This document shows, piece by piece, positions 1-9,135 of a stretch of 64,000 bases of DNA (position 1 is its first letter; each line of letters begins with the position of its first letter). The notes under the pieces are model-generated. The model was not told the origin of the DNA. It searched no databases and saw only the letters and a program-made list of their open reading frames with translations. A program made the translations under genes and the position numbers. Source of the stretch: Thermus sp. 2.9 (GTDB taxonomy: Bacteria; Deinococcota; Deinococci; Deinococcales; Thermaceae); contig NZ_JTJB01000030.1 in NCBI RefSeq assembly GCF_000794385.1, forward strand, positions 43,708 through 107,707, in the 5' to 3' direction.

Positions 1-229
1 CGGTGGAGGCGAAGACGGGGTTGAGGTAGATGGCCTCCACCCCCAGCTCCACCAGGTAGGGGATCTTCTCCGCCACCCCCCAAAGCGTGCCCCCCTTGAA
101 GCCCCTCAAGGTGGGCGGGGCGTCCCAAGGCTCCAGGGGCCCTGCGGGGGCGGGCTTGCCCGGGGGGCCTGCCCGGAAGAAGCGGTCGGGGAAGATTTGA
201 TAAAAGAAGGCGCCCTCGTACCAGGCCAC
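1..229 (-). CDS. GH13 family glucosidase / neopullulanase, 5' part
   Basis: Only the first 76 codons lie in the window; the gene continues beyond base 1. The translation opens VAWYEGAFFYQIFPDRFF and later has GVEAIYLNPVF. These are the first strand and first conserved region of the alpha-amylase (GH13) barrel, as in neopullulanase, cyclomaltodextrinase and alpha-glucosidase relatives that cleave alpha-glucans. The GTG start (227-229) was chosen because the reading frame has no earlier plausible start and a TACACT box sits 7 nt upstream. The gene is divergent from gmk. Substrate specificity cannot be judged from this fragment. Confidence 0.8.
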   Translation of the reverse strand, partial: MAWYEGAFFYQIFPDRFFRAGPPGKPAPAGPLEPWDAPPTLRGFKGGTLWGVAEKIPYLVELGVEAIYLNPVFAST

Positions 230-236
230 GGGCTCA

Positions 237-242
237 AGTGTA
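237..242 (-). promoter_or_regulatory. -10 box of GH13 gene
   Basis: TACACT on the minus strand, 7 nt before the GTG start. This spacing leaves essentially no 5' UTR, so a leaderless transcript is inferred. Confidence 0.4.
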
Positions 243-276
243 CCACGGGCGAAAGGTGCCTACATCACAAAAATCC

Positions 277-306
277 TTGCCCCCGGGCCCAGGGTTTTGG
301 TATCCT
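277..306 (+). promoter_or_regulatory. Promoter of gmk operon
   Basis: TTGCCC (277-282) and TATCCT (301-306) are separated by 18 bp, a good sigma-70 type pair. The -10 box ends 6 nt before a GTG at 313 and 15 nt before the ATG at 322. The transcript would therefore be leaderless from the GTG or nearly so from the ATG. Confidence 0.55.
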
Positions 307-321
307 CCCGGGGTGAAGGCC

Positions 322-984
322 ATGCGGGGCCGCCTTTTCGTCATGACCGGGGCTAGCGGGGTGGGGAAGGGCACGGTGCGGGCCAAGGTGCTGGAGCGCA
401 CCCGCCTCTTCTACTCCATCTCCATGACCACCCGCCCTCCCCGCCCCGGGGAGCGGGACGGGGTGGACTACTACTTCGTGGACCGCCCCACCTTTGAGGC
501 CCTCCTGGACCAAGACGGCTTCCTGGAGCACGCCGAGTACGTGGGCCACCTCTACGGTACCCCTAAGGCCCCCGTGGAGCGGGCCCTGGCCCGGGGGGAG
601 GACGTCCTCTTGGAGATTGAGGTGCAAGGGGCCTTGCAGGTGCGCAAGAAGGTGCCGGAGGCGGTCCTCATCTTCCTCCTTCCCCCATCCCTTTCCGAGC
701 TGAAGCGCCGGCTGGTCTACCGGGGGAAGGATAGCCCCGAGAAGATCGCCAAGCGCCTGGCGCAGGCGGAGTGGGAGATCCAAAACGCCCATCTCTTTGA
801 TTACGTGGTGGTGAACGACGTTTTGGAGGAGGCGGTGGCGGACTTTTTGGCCATCCTCACCGCCGAAAGGCGGCGCACCCACCGGATGGCCTGGGCCCTG
901 CAAAAGGCCCTGGAGCGGGACCCTGACCTGGAAAGCGAGCTGGACGAGATCCTGAGGAGGAACCATGGCGGAACCCGGCATTGA
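322..984 (+). CDS. gmk: Guanylate kinase
   Basis: Phosphorylates GMP to GDP with ATP in the cytoplasm. The 220-residue protein opens [18 protein letters not shown], where GASGVGKGT is the P-loop. The GMP-binding stretch [22 protein letters not shown] follows near residue 35. Length matches bacterial Gmk. The ATG at 322 fits the usual N-terminus. A GTG three codons upstream (313) lies exactly 6 nt after the -10 box and could be the real leaderless start. The 3' end overlaps rpoZ by 20 bp, which indicates translational coupling and a shared operon with rpoZ, coaBC, argR and probably marC. Confidence 0.95.
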   Translation: MRGRLFVMTGASGVGKGTVRAKVLERTRLFYSISMTTRPPRPGERDGVDYYFVDRPTFEALLDQDGFLEHAEYVGHLYGTPKAPVERALARGEDVLLEIEVQGALQVRKKVPEAVLIFLLPPSLSELKRRLVYRGKDSPEKIAKRLAQAEWEIQNAHLFDYVVVNDVLEEAVADFLAILTAERRRTHRMAWALQKALERDPDLESELDEILRRNHGGTRH

Positions 985-1264
985 CAAGCTTCTCGGCATG
1001 GTGGATTCCAAGTATCGGCTCACCGTGGTGGTGGCTAAGCGGGCGCAGCAGCTTTTGCGCCACCGCTTTAAGAACACGGTGCTGGAGCCGGAGGAAAGGC
1101 CCAAGATGCGGACCCTCGAGGGCCTCTTTGACGACCCCAACCCCGTGACCTGGGCCATGAAGGAGCTGCACACCGGCCGGCTGGTCTTCGGGGAGAACCT
1201 GGTCCCCGAGGACCGCCTGCAGAAGGAGATGGAACGGCTTTACCCCGTGGAAGAGGAGGCCTAG
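965..1264 (+). CDS. rpoZ: RNA polymerase omega subunit
   Basis: A 99-residue small subunit that helps assemble beta' into RNA polymerase. The sequence [19 protein letters not shown] continues into [11 protein letters not shown], the conserved omega core near residues 15-30. The length and charged C-terminal tail match the Thermus subunit. The ATG follows an AGGAGG-type ribosome site inside the end of gmk, and the stop codon directly abuts the coaBC GTG. The gmk-rpoZ-coaBC order is widely conserved in bacteria. Confidence 0.96.
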   Translation: MAEPGIDKLLGMVDSKYRLTVVVAKRAQQLLRHRFKNTVLEPEERPKMRTLEGLFDDPNPVTWAMKELHTGRLVFGENLVPEDRLQKEMERLYPVEEEA

Positions 1265-2455
1265 GTGGCCCGGGTCCTGGTGGCGGTGAGCGGAGGGGTG
1301 GCGGCCATCAAGGTGCCCCACCTTCTCCGCCTCCTCCGCCAGGCGGGGCACGAGGTGCGGGTCCTGGCCACCCCTCGGGCCTTGGCCTTCGTCACCCCCC
1401 TCTCCCTGGCGGTGGCCGCCGGGGGGGAGGTGGCCACGGAGGAGGCCTGGTTCCAGCCCCACGGCCGGGCCCTCCACATAGAGCTCGCCCGCTTCGCCGA
1501 CGTGGTCCTGGTGGCCCCCGCCACCGCCGACGCCCTGGCCAAGGCCGCCTTGGGCTTGGCGGACGACCTCCTTTCCGCCACCCTCCTGGCTGGGGTCAAG
1601 CGGGTGGCCTGGGCCCCGGCCATGAACGAGGCCATGTGGCTCGCCCCCCAGACCCAGGGCCACGTGGAGCGGCTAAAGGCCTTGGGCCACGCCTTTTTTG
1701 GCCCCACCCACGGCCCCTTGGCCGCGGTGGGGGAGGGGGAGGGCCTGGGGCGGATGTTGGAGCCCGAGGAGCTGGTGGCGCGTTTGGAAGCCCTCCTTAC
1801 CCCTAAGGACCTCGAGGGCCTGAAGCTCCTCGTGTCCGCCGGACCCACCCGGGAGTACCTGGACCCGGTGCGCTTCCTCTCCAACCCCTCCTCGGGGCGT
1901 ATGGGCTACGCCGTGGCCGAGGCCGCCCGGGATAGGGGGGCGGAGGTGGTCTTGGTGGCGGGCCCCACCTGCCTCCCCGACCCTTGGGGGGTCCAGGTGG
2001 TGCGGGTGGAAAGCGCCTTGGAGATGCGGGAAGCCATCCTGGCCCGCTACCCTTGGGCGGAGGCCGTGGTCATGGCGGCGGCGGTGGCCGACTACCGCCC
2101 CGAGACCACCCTGGCCGACAAGGAGCCCAAGGTGGAGGCAAGCCGGGTCCTCCGCCTGGTACCCAACCCCGACATCCTCAAGGAGCTTGGGGAACGTAAG
2201 GAAAAGCGGGTTTTGGTGGGCTTCGCCATGGAAACCCGGGAGGGTCTGGAGCGGGCGCGGGGGAAGATGGTGCGCAAGAACCTGGACCTCATCGTCCTCA
2301 ACTGGGTGAACCGGGAGGGGGTGGGGTTTGGCAGCCCGGAAAACGAGGTGGTCCTCCTCCTACGGGACGGGCGGGTCCTAGAGCTTCCCCGGATGCCCAA
2401 GCGCCAGGTGGCCCACCGTATACTGGATTTCGTCAGGGGGTTTTGGAAAGCCTAA
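1265..2455 (+). CDS. coaBC: Bifunctional phosphopantothenoylcysteine decarboxylase / phosphopantothenate-cysteine ligase
   Basis: Catalyses two steps of coenzyme A synthesis: joining cysteine to phosphopantothenate, then decarboxylating the product. Residues 1-175 are the flavoprotein CoaC domain, with the SGGVAA nucleotide loop and the PAMNEAMW signature near residue 119. From about residue 185 the CoaB ligase begins with [20 protein letters not shown]. The total of 396 residues is normal for the fusion. The GTG start immediately follows the rpoZ stop, so translation is coupled. Confidence 0.95.
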   Translation: MARVLVAVSGGVAAIKVPHLLRLLRQAGHEVRVLATPRALAFVTPLSLAVAAGGEVATEEAWFQPHGRALHIELARFADVVLVAPATADALAKAALGLADDLLSATLLAGVKRVAWAPAMNEAMWLAPQTQGHVERLKALGHAFFGPTHGPLAAVGEGEGLGRMLEPEELVARLEALLTPKDLEGLKLLVSAGPTREYLDPVRFLSNPSSGRMGYAVAEAARDRGAEVVLVAGPTCLPDPWGVQVVRVESALEMREAILARYPWAEAVVMAAAVADYRPETTLADKEPKVEASRVLRLVPNPDILKELGERKEKRVLVGFAMETREGLERARGKMVRKNLDLIVLNWVNREGVGFGSPENEVVLLLRDGRVLELPRMPKRQVAHRILDFVRGFWKA

Positions 2456-2465
2456 CGGGGTGGAT

Positions 2466-2951
2466 ATGCGCAGCAAGGCCGAGCGGCACCGCGCCATACA
2501 GGAGATCGTGAGCCGGGAGGAGATCGGCACCCAGAAGGAGTTGGTGGAGCGCCTACGGCAGCTGGGCTTTGAGGTGACCCAGGCCACGGTGAGCCGGGAC
2601 ATCGCCGAGCTCCGCCTGGCCCGCATCGCCTTGGGCAAGGGGCGGCACAAGTACGCCCTGCCCTCGGTGGAGCTTCCCGAGGACGTTTACGAGGAGCTCA
2701 AACGGCAGTTTGGCCTCTTCGTCAAGGACGTGGACCGGGGTGGGAACATCCTGGTGGTGAAAACCGCTGAGGGGCACGCCTCGGGGATCGCCCTCCTCTT
2801 GGACCGCCTCAAGCGGGACGAGATCGTGGGCACCCTGGCCGGGGAGGACACCATCTTGGTGGTGGCCCGGAGCGAGGAGGAGGCCAAGGCCTTGGAGGAG
2901 GAGCTCGGTGAGCTTCTCTTGGCGGGCAGGGCTATCAAGGGAGGGGCTTAG
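2466..2951 (+). CDS. argR: Arginine repressor ArgR
   Basis: Arginine-responsive transcription regulator, probably hexameric. The N-terminal winged helix has [17 protein letters not shown] near residues 38-54. The C-terminal arginine-binding/oligomerisation domain has [14 protein letters not shown] near residues 120-135. The ATG at 2466 gives 161 residues. A GTG two codons earlier is in frame but less likely. The gene follows coaBC by 10 bp. ArgR is relevant to the lysJK genes at 10.2-12.5 kb because LysJ/LysK-type enzymes also serve arginine synthesis in Thermus. Confidence 0.93.
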   Translation: MRSKAERHRAIQEIVSREEIGTQKELVERLRQLGFEVTQATVSRDIAELRLARIALGKGRHKYALPSVELPEDVYEELKRQFGLFVKDVDRGGNILVVKTAEGHASGIALLLDRLKRDEIVGTLAGEDTILVVARSEEEAKALEEELGELLLAGRAIKGGA

Positions 2952-2966
2952 CGCCGCAGGCCCGAA

Positions 2967-3578
2967 GTGATAGAACTTTTCCTGAAGTCCTTCCTGACCC
3001 TCTTCGTGGTCATGGACCCGGTGGGCCTGGTCCCCGTGTTCTTGGCCCTGGCGGGGGACCGCCCCCCGAAAAAGCAGGCCCAGATCGCGGGGAGGGCGGT
3101 GCTGGTGGCGGGAGGGCTTCTCGTGGCCTTTTTCTTCTTCGGGAGGGGGCTTTTGGCCCACCTGGGGATTAGCCTCGAGGCCCTGCGCATCGCCGGGGGG
3201 ATCCTCCTCTTCCGCATCGCCACCGACATGGTCTTCGCCCACCACGAGCGGGAAACCGAGGAGGAGAAGGACGAGGCCTTAGCCCGGGCCGACATCTCCG
3301 TCTTTCCCCTGGCCATCCCCCTCATCGCCGGGCCTGGGGCCTTGGCCAGCGTCCTCATCCTGGGGGGGGAGGCCCGGGGGGTGGTGGGGGGGTGGGCGGT
3401 GGTCCTCTTCAGCGCCTTCTTGGTCCTCCTTCTGGCCTATATCTTCCTGCGGGCCGCTTCCGGGGTGCGCCGGGCCTTGGGGCGCACGGGGGTGAACGTG
3501 GTGACCCGGGTCCTGGGCCTTTTGCTCGCCGCCCTGGCGGTGCAGTACGTGGCCGATGGGGTCAAGGGCCTCCTTTAG
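2967..3578 (+). CDS. MarC-family integral membrane protein
   Basis: A 203-residue protein with about six hydrophobic segments. Conserved MarC-family features include VVMDPVGLVPVFLAL near residue 14, RIAGGILLFRIATDM near 75, and the FPLAIPLIAGPGAL loop near 112. Homologues sit in the inner membrane; their transported substrate is unknown and the old link to multiple antibiotic resistance is not supported for most members. The GTG start is 15 bp after argR, so the gene is probably the last of the gmk operon. It overlaps the opposing diguanylate cyclase by 17 bp. Confidence 0.85.
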   Translation: MIELFLKSFLTLFVVMDPVGLVPVFLALAGDRPPKKQAQIAGRAVLVAGGLLVAFFFFGRGLLAHLGISLEALRIAGGILLFRIATDMVFAHHERETEEEKDEALARADISVFPLAIPLIAGPGALASVLILGGEARGVVGGWAVVLFSAFLVLLLAYIFLRAASGVRRALGRTGVNVVTRVLGLLLAALAVQYVADGVKGLL

Positions 3579-4728
3579 CCCGGTACATGCGGCGGTCCGC
3601 CTCCTGCAAAAGCGCCTCCAGCTCCTCCCCTTCCACCCCCACCCCGCCCGCCGCCACCCCGTAGGGGAGGCTTTGCCGCAGGCGGGCGATGAGGGCGGGG
3701 ATCTCCTCCTCGCTAAGGCCCAGGTGGAGGCTCACGAACTCGTCCCCTCCCACCCGGAAAGCCAGGTCCCGGCGGCGGGAAAGGCGCTTCAGGGCCTCGG
3801 CCAGGGCCTTCAGGGCCCGGTCCCCGGCGGCGTGCCCTTCCCGGTCGTTCAGGGCCTTGAGGCTGTTTAGGTCCCAGTAGATGAGGGCCAAGGGCTCCCC
3901 CAGGGCTTTGGCCTCGGCCAGCAGCTCGGGGAAGGCCTCCTCCAGGGCCCGCCGGTTCCCCAAGCCGGTGAGGGGGTCGGTGCGGGCCGCCCTTTCCAGG
4001 GCCTGGCGCTCCTTCATGGCCTTGAGGAGGAGGGCGGCCTCCAAGGCGAAGGCCTGGGCCAGCTCCAGGGAAAGCGGGGTAAAGGCCTCGGGGTCGTGGA
4101 AGTTATCCAGGTTCATGGCCGCCAGCACCTCCCCTTCCAGGACGATGGGCAGCCCCAAGGTGGCCTGGATCTCCAGGAGGCGGCCGTGTTCAAAAAAGGC
4201 GGGGCGGGCCTCCACGGTGCTCAGGCTGGAGAGGTGGCGGATCTCCACCCCTTTGAGCACCCTGGGGCGGCCCTTAAGCCAGTTGTCCACGCCGAGCCCG
4301 TACCAGGCCAGCTCTTCCTCCAAGGAGGTGCGGGCCCCTAGGAGGGCTTCGGAAAACCCCTCCTGGGCCACCAGGTGGAAATACCCCCCCTCCCGGAGGA
4401 GGATGCTTCCCGCTTCCGCCCCCGGCACCACCGCCACCGCCTCCCGGATGAGGTCCTGCAGAAGCCCTTCCGGCTCCTCGTGCTGCAAAAGCCCCCGCAG
4501 GACCTTTAGAAGCCCGGTGTAGGCCCGGGCCTGGACGGAAAGGTCCGTGGTGTCCAGAAGGAGCAGGTAGGTGCCTTCCGGGACCCTCAGGCGGGCCACC
4601 CGGTAGGTCTTTTCCCCGAAGGCCAAGGTGTCCCCTTGCGGCACGGGGAGGCCCTGCGCCAGGGGATTGCGCTCCACGCCGGTTTCCCGGAGGAGAAAGA
4701 CCGGGTAGGGGGCTTCCAAGAGGTTCAT
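3562..4728 (-). CDS. GAF-GGDEF diguanylate cyclase (soluble)
   Basis: Predicted to make cyclic di-GMP from two GTP. Residues 1-75 form an unassigned N-terminal region. Residues about 85-240 look like a GAF sensor domain. A GGDEF domain occupies about 248-388, with the TDPLTGLGNRR entry motif and an intact RVGGDEF at 325-331. An RxxD motif at 318-321, five residues before GGDEF, is a product-inhibition I-site. There are no membrane segments and no EAL domain. The start overlaps the recN stop by 4 bp, so it is co-transcribed with recN. The GAF ligand is unknown. Confidence 0.88.
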   Translation of the reverse strand: MNLLEAPYPVFLLRETGVERNPLAQGLPVPQGDTLAFGEKTYRVARLRVPEGTYLLLLDTTDLSVQARAYTGLLKVLRGLLQHEEPEGLLQDLIREAVAVVPGAEAGSILLREGGYFHLVAQEGFSEALLGARTSLEEELAWYGLGVDNWLKGRPRVLKGVEIRHLSSLSTVEARPAFFEHGRLLEIQATLGLPIVLEGEVLAAMNLDNFHDPEAFTPLSLELAQAFALEAALLLKAMKERQALERAARTDPLTGLGNRRALEEAFPELLAEAKALGEPLALIYWDLNSLKALNDREGHAAGDRALKALAEALKRLSRRRDLAFRVGGDEFVSLHLGLSEEEIPALIARLRQSLPYGVAAGGVGVEGEELEALLQEADRRMYRAKGGP

Positions 4729-6287
4729 CCGGCCTCCAAGAGCAAGCGGGCGTGGGAGAGGGCGGCCTCGGTGTACTGGCCCGAGAGGAGGCGGGCCAGT
4801 TCCCGCACCCGCGCTTCCCCTTCTAGCACCTCCACCCGCACCTCGCTTCCCTCCTTCACCACCTTCAGGTGGCAGTGGGCCCGTGCGGCCACCTGGGGCA
4901 GGTGGGTCACCACCAGCACCTGGCGCTTTTCCCCCAGGCGGGCCAGGCGCTCCGCCAGCTTCCAGGCGGTTTCCCCCCCTACCCCGGCGTCCATCTCGTC
5001 AAAGACCACGGTGGGGGCCTCGGCCCCGGTGAGGAGGGCGAGGGCCAAGGCGATGCGGGAAAGCTCCCCACCGCTGGCGGCGGAAAGGGGGGAAAGGGGC
5101 AGGTGGGGGCTTGCGGCGAAGCGGAAGGCCACCTCCTCCAGGCCGAAGGGTCCGGGCTCGGGCAAGGGGGTGAAGGCCACCTGGAAGCGGGCCTGGGGAA
5201 GCCCCAAGGCGGCGAGCTCCTCACCCATGGCCTTCTCCAGTCCCTTGGCCGCCTCCCGCCGGGCCTCGCCCAAGGCTTCCCCCGCTTGCCAGAGGGCTTC
5301 TTCCGCCGCTTTGAGGGCCTGGTCAAGGTCCTGTAGGTGCGCTTCCCCTCCTTCCAGGGCGGCCAGCTCCGCCTCGGCCCGCTCCCCGTGGGCCAGGACG
5401 TCTTCCAGGGTGGGGCCGTACTTGCGCTTGAGGCGCTCCAAAAGGGCCAGGCGCTCCTCCACCTGGGCGAGGCGGCCGGGGTCGGCCTCGAGGCCCTCCA
5501 GGTACCCCTCCAGTTCCCGCGCCACCGCTTCTGCGCCCTCTAAAGCGGCTTCCAGGTCCTTGGCCAGGGCTTCCAGGGCCGGGTCGTACCGCCCCCCTTG
5601 GCGGAGCTCCCGCACGGCGCTTTCCAAGGGGGAAAGCCCCTCGTCCGCCAGGAGGGCGTAGGCCCTACCCGCCCTCTCCCGCAGGGTTTCCAGGTGCCGA
5701 AGGCGCCGGGCTTCCTCCTCAAGGGCTAGGTCTTCCCCCGGGCGGGGTTTGGCTGCTTGGATCTCCCGCAGCTGGAAGCGCAGGAGGTCTTCCCGCTCGC
5801 TTTTCGCCCGAAGGGCCTCCTCCAGGGCTCGCTTCTCGCCGAGGAGGGTCTGGTGGTGGGCGTAGGCCTCCCGGTAGGCCTGAAGGAGGGGGGAGGGCAA
5901 CAGGGCGTCCAGGAGCTCCCGCTGGCGCTTGGGGGAAAGGAGGGCCAAGGCGGCGTGCTGGGCGTGGAGGGATAGCCAGCGCTCCGCCTCCTCCTGGAGC
6001 TCCTTGAGGCTCACCACCTCCCCGTCTATGCGGGGTGTGGAGCGGGCCCCCACCCGGCGGGAAAGGACCCGCTCCTCTTCCCCCTGGAAGAAGGCGGTGA
6101 CGAGGAGGCTATCCCCATAAGGACCGATAAGCCCCTCGGCCCTTTCCCCCAAAAGGAGAGCCAAGGCGTCCACCAGGAGGCTTTTCCCTGCACCGGTTTC
6201 CCCGGTGAGGACGTTTAGGCCGGGGGCGAGCTCCAGGGTGGCCTCGCGGATGGCGGCGAGGTTCTTCACCTCGAGGCGCACGAGCAT
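4725..6287 (-). CDS. recN: DNA repair ATPase RecN
   Basis: An SMC-like ATPase acting in double-strand break repair. Residues 1-45 hold the Walker A loop LTGETGAGKSLLVDAL, and a long Ala/Leu/Glu-rich coiled-coil spans the middle. The C-terminal head has ASGGELSRIALALALL and the Walker B TVVFDEMDAGVGG. The 520-residue length is slightly short for the family, with a compact coiled coil. A TACAAT box lies 8 nt upstream of the ATG, suggesting a near-leaderless transcript shared with the downstream diguanylate cyclase. Confidence 0.94.
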   Translation of the reverse strand: MLVRLEVKNLAAIREATLELAPGLNVLTGETGAGKSLLVDALALLLGERAEGLIGPYGDSLLVTAFFQGEEERVLSRRVGARSTPRIDGEVVSLKELQEEAERWLSLHAQHAALALLSPKRQRELLDALLPSPLLQAYREAYAHHQTLLGEKRALEEALRAKSEREDLLRFQLREIQAAKPRPGEDLALEEEARRLRHLETLRERAGRAYALLADEGLSPLESAVRELRQGGRYDPALEALAKDLEAALEGAEAVARELEGYLEGLEADPGRLAQVEERLALLERLKRKYGPTLEDVLAHGERAEAELAALEGGEAHLQDLDQALKAAEEALWQAGEALGEARREAAKGLEKAMGEELAALGLPQARFQVAFTPLPEPGPFGLEEVAFRFAASPHLPLSPLSAASGGELSRIALALALLTGAEAPTVVFDEMDAGVGGETAWKLAERLARLGEKRQVLVVTHLPQVAARAHCHLKVVKEGSEVRVEVLEGEARVRELARLLSGQYTEAALSHARLLLEAG

Positions 6288-6295
6288 CTTCCTCT

Positions 6296-6301
6296 ATTGT
6301 A
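6296..6301 (-). promoter_or_regulatory. -10 box of recN
   Basis: TACAAT on the minus strand, 8 nt before the recN ATG. No convincing -35 element is seen. Confidence 0.4.
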
Positions 6302-6314
6302 AAGAAATCCGAGC

Positions 6315-7901
6315 CTAAGCTAGAGTTATCCGGTCGCGCCCGGACTCTTTAGCCCGAAGAAGGGCGTAATCGGCTTTTAAAAACCACTCCTCTACTTCCT
6401 CTTGTCCTTTTGGCACCTTTCCCCCCGCAATACCCGCGGAAAGGGTGAGGGGATAAGGAATGGGGTCCACCTTTTGGGTGCGGAAGCGGGACCGGATGCG
6501 CTCCACCACTTCCTTGGCGGCCTGTTCGTCCGCTCCGTACAGGAGCAGGAGGAATTCTTCCCCGCCATAGCGTACAGCTAAGTCTTCCCGGCGGATGCTT
6601 TCTTGGAGAATGCGGCCAAGGACCTCGAGCACTTTATCCCCCACGGGGTGGCCGAAGGAATCGTTGACGCGCTTAAAGTGGTCTATGTCCAGTAAAGCCA
6701 CGCTTAGAGGGGTATGGTAGCGCTGTGTTAGTGCAAGAAGCTTGGGAAGCTCGGTCTCGAGGCCCCGGCGGTTCAGAAGCCCGGTGAGAGGGTCTGTAAG
6801 GGCTAAGGTCCCCCACTCCACCTGCCTGAGCACTTGGCGAAGCCGCTCACCCAAAAGAGAAAGTAGACCTTCGGGCACAGGTTCCGTGAGGGGTTTCTGC
6901 AAGAATAGGTGGGCCACCTCCCCGTTCATGGGCACTTTCACGCTATAAGGCGTGCGTTGGCCTACAAGCCCTCGCCTCCCCCGCACCTCGAGGCCCGCTG
7001 CCTCGGGGATCAAGGTGCGTGTGGCTTCCAAGGCGCTCAAGAGGGCGGCTTCAGGGCTTAGGGTCTGGGTAATTCTTGGAGAAAGGCGGGCAAGTTCGCC
7101 TAAGAACCGTATCCAGCGTGCGTGCTTTTCTTCTGTGCGAACCCGTTCTAGATGGATTGCGTAAAGTAGTCCCAAAGCCCCCACGATTCCCCCGTACACG
7201 AGCAGGATGCGGGTTCCCAGCGGGATGTTTTCCGAGAAGGATAGAAACGGAAAAATCACGAGTCCAGTGAGGGCTAGGGCTTGGGAGGGGAAGGAAATAC
7301 TTTCCCAAGACCCCGCACTCATACCAATCAAAAGGTATCCCATGCTCCGGCCAAGGTGGAGAAGGGATCCACTTTGGCCTTCTGTATAGGCTGAGGCCAT
7401 GGCCTCGAGGAGGATGAGAAGAAAACCCACACCCCATAAGGACGCTTCATCGGGAGCTTTGTGGAAAAGCACTTCCAAACGTGGAAGGAGCAAGAGGAAA
7501 AGAGCGATGTTCCACGCCGTGTAAAAAGAGTCTAAGCCAAGTCCCCCTTGGGCTAGGGCCTCGAGGCCCAATAACATCAGGGGAAGTAGGAGAAGCGTTA
7601 GGCGTGAAGGACGACCCGGTGTCCTTAGAACAGCGAGGGTTAGCGTTACGTACCCAAGGAAATCCAGGGTTGTACTTAGAACAAGGGTCTGAGGGCGCAT
7701 CGGTGAATTTCCCAGATTCCAAAGGAGGTCGTCCAAGCTCCAAAAGAGGAGGCCAAAGCCCCATAGGGGCTTTTTCCGGATTAGAAGGTAAACAGCAGCA
7801 CCAAGTCCAATCGCAGGGGCAAGGATGCGTTCGCTCCATGGTGAGGCTGGCAACAGGCCAAGGATTACTAGCAACAGGAAGCCCAACCAGGGGTGAACCA
7901 C
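6315..7901 (-). CDS. Membrane-anchored GGDEF diguanylate cyclase
   Basis: A 528-residue protein. The first ~255 residues contain about eight hydrophobic segments forming an integral membrane sensor module. A linker leads to a GGDEF domain at about 365-528 with TDPLTGLLNRRG and an intact GGEEF at 446-450. RRED at 437-440 supplies an I-site. It should make c-di-GMP at the membrane. The GTG start is the first in the frame. The DNA is visibly less GC-rich at third codon positions than its neighbours, and the gene lies next to a block of IS remnants, so recent acquisition is possible. Confidence 0.85.
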   Translation of the reverse strand: MVHPWLGFLLLVILGLLPASPWSERILAPAIGLGAAVYLLIRKKPLWGFGLLFWSLDDLLWNLGNSPMRPQTLVLSTTLDFLGYVTLTLAVLRTPGRPSRLTLLLLPLMLLGLEALAQGGLGLDSFYTAWNIALFLLLLPRLEVLFHKAPDEASLWGVGFLLILLEAMASAYTEGQSGSLLHLGRSMGYLLIGMSAGSWESISFPSQALALTGLVIFPFLSFSENIPLGTRILLVYGGIVGALGLLYAIHLERVRTEEKHARWIRFLGELARLSPRITQTLSPEAALLSALEATRTLIPEAAGLEVRGRRGLVGQRTPYSVKVPMNGEVAHLFLQKPLTEPVPEGLLSLLGERLRQVLRQVEWGTLALTDPLTGLLNRRGLETELPKLLALTQRYHTPLSVALLDIDHFKRVNDSFGHPVGDKVLEVLGRILQESIRREDLAVRYGGEEFLLLLYGADEQAAKEVVERIRSRFRTQKVDPIPYPLTLSAGIAGGKVPKGQEEVEEWFLKADYALLRAKESGRDRITLA

Positions 7902-7964
7902 GAGCTCAGTTTAACCAAGCTTTTCCCTTAGGGACTTAGCACTGCTCCTCTGTCCTGGGCTTAC

Positions 7965-8470
7965 CTAACAAATCGCCTTGTACCCCGGAGGAGGAGGGAG
8001 GGAAAAGAGCACCCTGAGGCCATAGGCCAAAAGCTCCAAGAACGCCCGCACCATCGCCGCCCTCGGCTTCCGCTCCCCACAGGGACCAAACCGCCCCAAG
8101 GCCCATGCTCCCAAAACCGTGTCGGAAGCGTACCCCGCCCCCACACTCCCCCCAAAGGGCCAAAGGAGTTTTCTTCCCCGCGCCCGCCGTACCTCCTCCC
8201 CCCCGCGTTACCGCAGTTCCTGATCCCCCCTCCGGTAGCTCAGGCCGGTGGTGTCCATGAGGTAAAGGGGGGGTCGGGGTCTTGGGGTGAGAGGTGGGCC
8301 TCCACCTCCTGGGCCAGGCGGTGGAGGAGGTCCTCCAGGAGGCTTGGGTCCAGGTGGTGGAGGGCGTAGCGGGCCAGGGACGGGTGGGAGGGGAAGGGGT
8401 CTTCCATCAGGTCTCGCAGGAGGGCCTCGGTTTGGCGGTGGGTGAGCTTGTGGAAGGCCCTTGAGGAGGT
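7965..8470 (-). pseudogene. Degenerate DDE transposase remnant
   Basis: Minus-strand translation in the 8470-8260 part gives a coherent stretch including THRQTEALLRDLMEDP and SLARYALHHLD. After a frameshift in the C7/G7 run near 8254-8260 it resumes as LYLMDTTGLSYRR, which resembles the first catalytic aspartate region of DDE transposases. A stop follows shortly. The downstream part ends with RAAMVRAFLELLAYGLRVLF in another frame. No terminal repeats are obvious. The IS family is uncertain. Confidence 0.5.
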
Positions 8471-8499
8471 GAGCCTGGGGGTGCGGGAGGAGCGGAGGC

Positions 8500-8838
8500 G
8501 CGGTCAGGCAGCGGGGCTTTCGGTTTCTGAGGGACCCCTAGTTCTTCGCGGAGAGCGCCTTCTTGAAGCGGCTAGGGCGGGTGATGGCCTTGGGGATGGT
8601 GATGGCGGTGGACCTGGGGGAGTGGGTGTTGCGGCGGGGGCTTGGGGAGACGGGGGCGTGGGTGCCGGGCCAGGAGGGGAAACCCACGCGAAGGCCCACG
8701 TTGCGGTGGGTGTTCCAGTACTTCCCCTGGGTGCGCTTGGTCGTCCTTGGGGGAAAGCCCTTGGTGCTCAACCTTTCCCCACACCACGAAACGGTGGTCC
8801 GGCTCCTGGGGGTGGAGCGATATTATCTCCTCACATGA
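8500..8838 (+). pseudogene. IS1634-like transposase C-terminal fragment
   Basis: The frame reads GFRFLRDP, an in-frame TAG (8539-8541), then FFAESAFLKRLGRVMALGMV. Further on it has RPTLRWVFQYF and HHETVVRLLGVERYYLL before a TGA. This pattern matches the C-terminal end of IS1634/IS4-superfamily transposases. The N-terminal two thirds and catalytic residues are missing, and the internal stop confirms decay. It is divergent from the minus-strand remnant just upstream. Confidence 0.6.
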
Positions 8839-8898
8839 AGAAGGGTGCAGAATGTGGGCTCGAACCCCTTTTTGCCCTAAAAAGTCCCATAAAAGGGC

Positions 8899-8930
8899 CT
8901 CCCCGCCTCGCTATCAAGGCGGGGAGTTTT
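8899..8930. terminator. Terminator downstream of tRNA-Val
   Basis: A 9-bp perfect stem CTCCCCGCC / GGCGGGGAG (8899-8907 and 8918-8926) with a 10-nt loop. TTTT follows on the plus strand and CCCTTTTA on the minus strand, so it may work in both directions. It ends the tRNA-Glu/Val transcript and follows the plus-strand IS fragment. Confidence 0.65.
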
Positions 8931-8942
8931 GCCTTTCCATCG

Positions 8943-9019
8943 TGGTGGGCGGCAGAGGATTTGAACCTCTGACCTCTCGCTTGTAAGGCGAGCGCTCTGA
9001 CCAACTGAGCTAGCCGCCC
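8943..9019 (-). tRNA. tRNA-Val (anticodon TAC)
   Basis: A 77-nt cloverleaf. The acceptor GGGCGGC pairs perfectly with GCCGCCC, followed by A73 and an encoded CCA. The D-loop contains AGCTCAGTTGG. The anticodon stem GCTCGC/GCGAGA frames a loop CTTACAA with anticodon TAC. The T arm has GGTTCAAATCC. It is co-transcribed with tRNA-Glu one base upstream. Confidence 0.97.
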
Positions 9020-9020
9020 A

Positions 9021-9095
9021 TGGTGACCCCAGGGGGAATCGAACCCCCGTTTCGGCCTTGAGAGGGCCGCGTCCTGACCGCTAGACGATGGGGCC
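9021..9095 (-). tRNA. tRNA-Glu (anticodon CTC)
   Basis: A 75-nt cloverleaf. The acceptor GGCCCCA pairs with TGGGGTC including one G-U pair, then A73 and encoded CCA. The anticodon stem CGGCC/GGCCG frames loop CTCTCAA with anticodon CTC. The T arm contains GGTTCGATTCC. It is the first gene of a two-tRNA minus-strand unit. Confidence 0.97.
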
Positions 9096-9135
9096 CCACA
9101 CCAGACCCGGAAGCCCCTTCCAGGCCCATTCACCC

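Noticed and set aside
4636..5661. Long Arg/Ser-rich plus-strand frame opposite recN
   Set aside because: Shadow of recN in high-GC DNA; composition is Ser/Arg/Ala with no family features.
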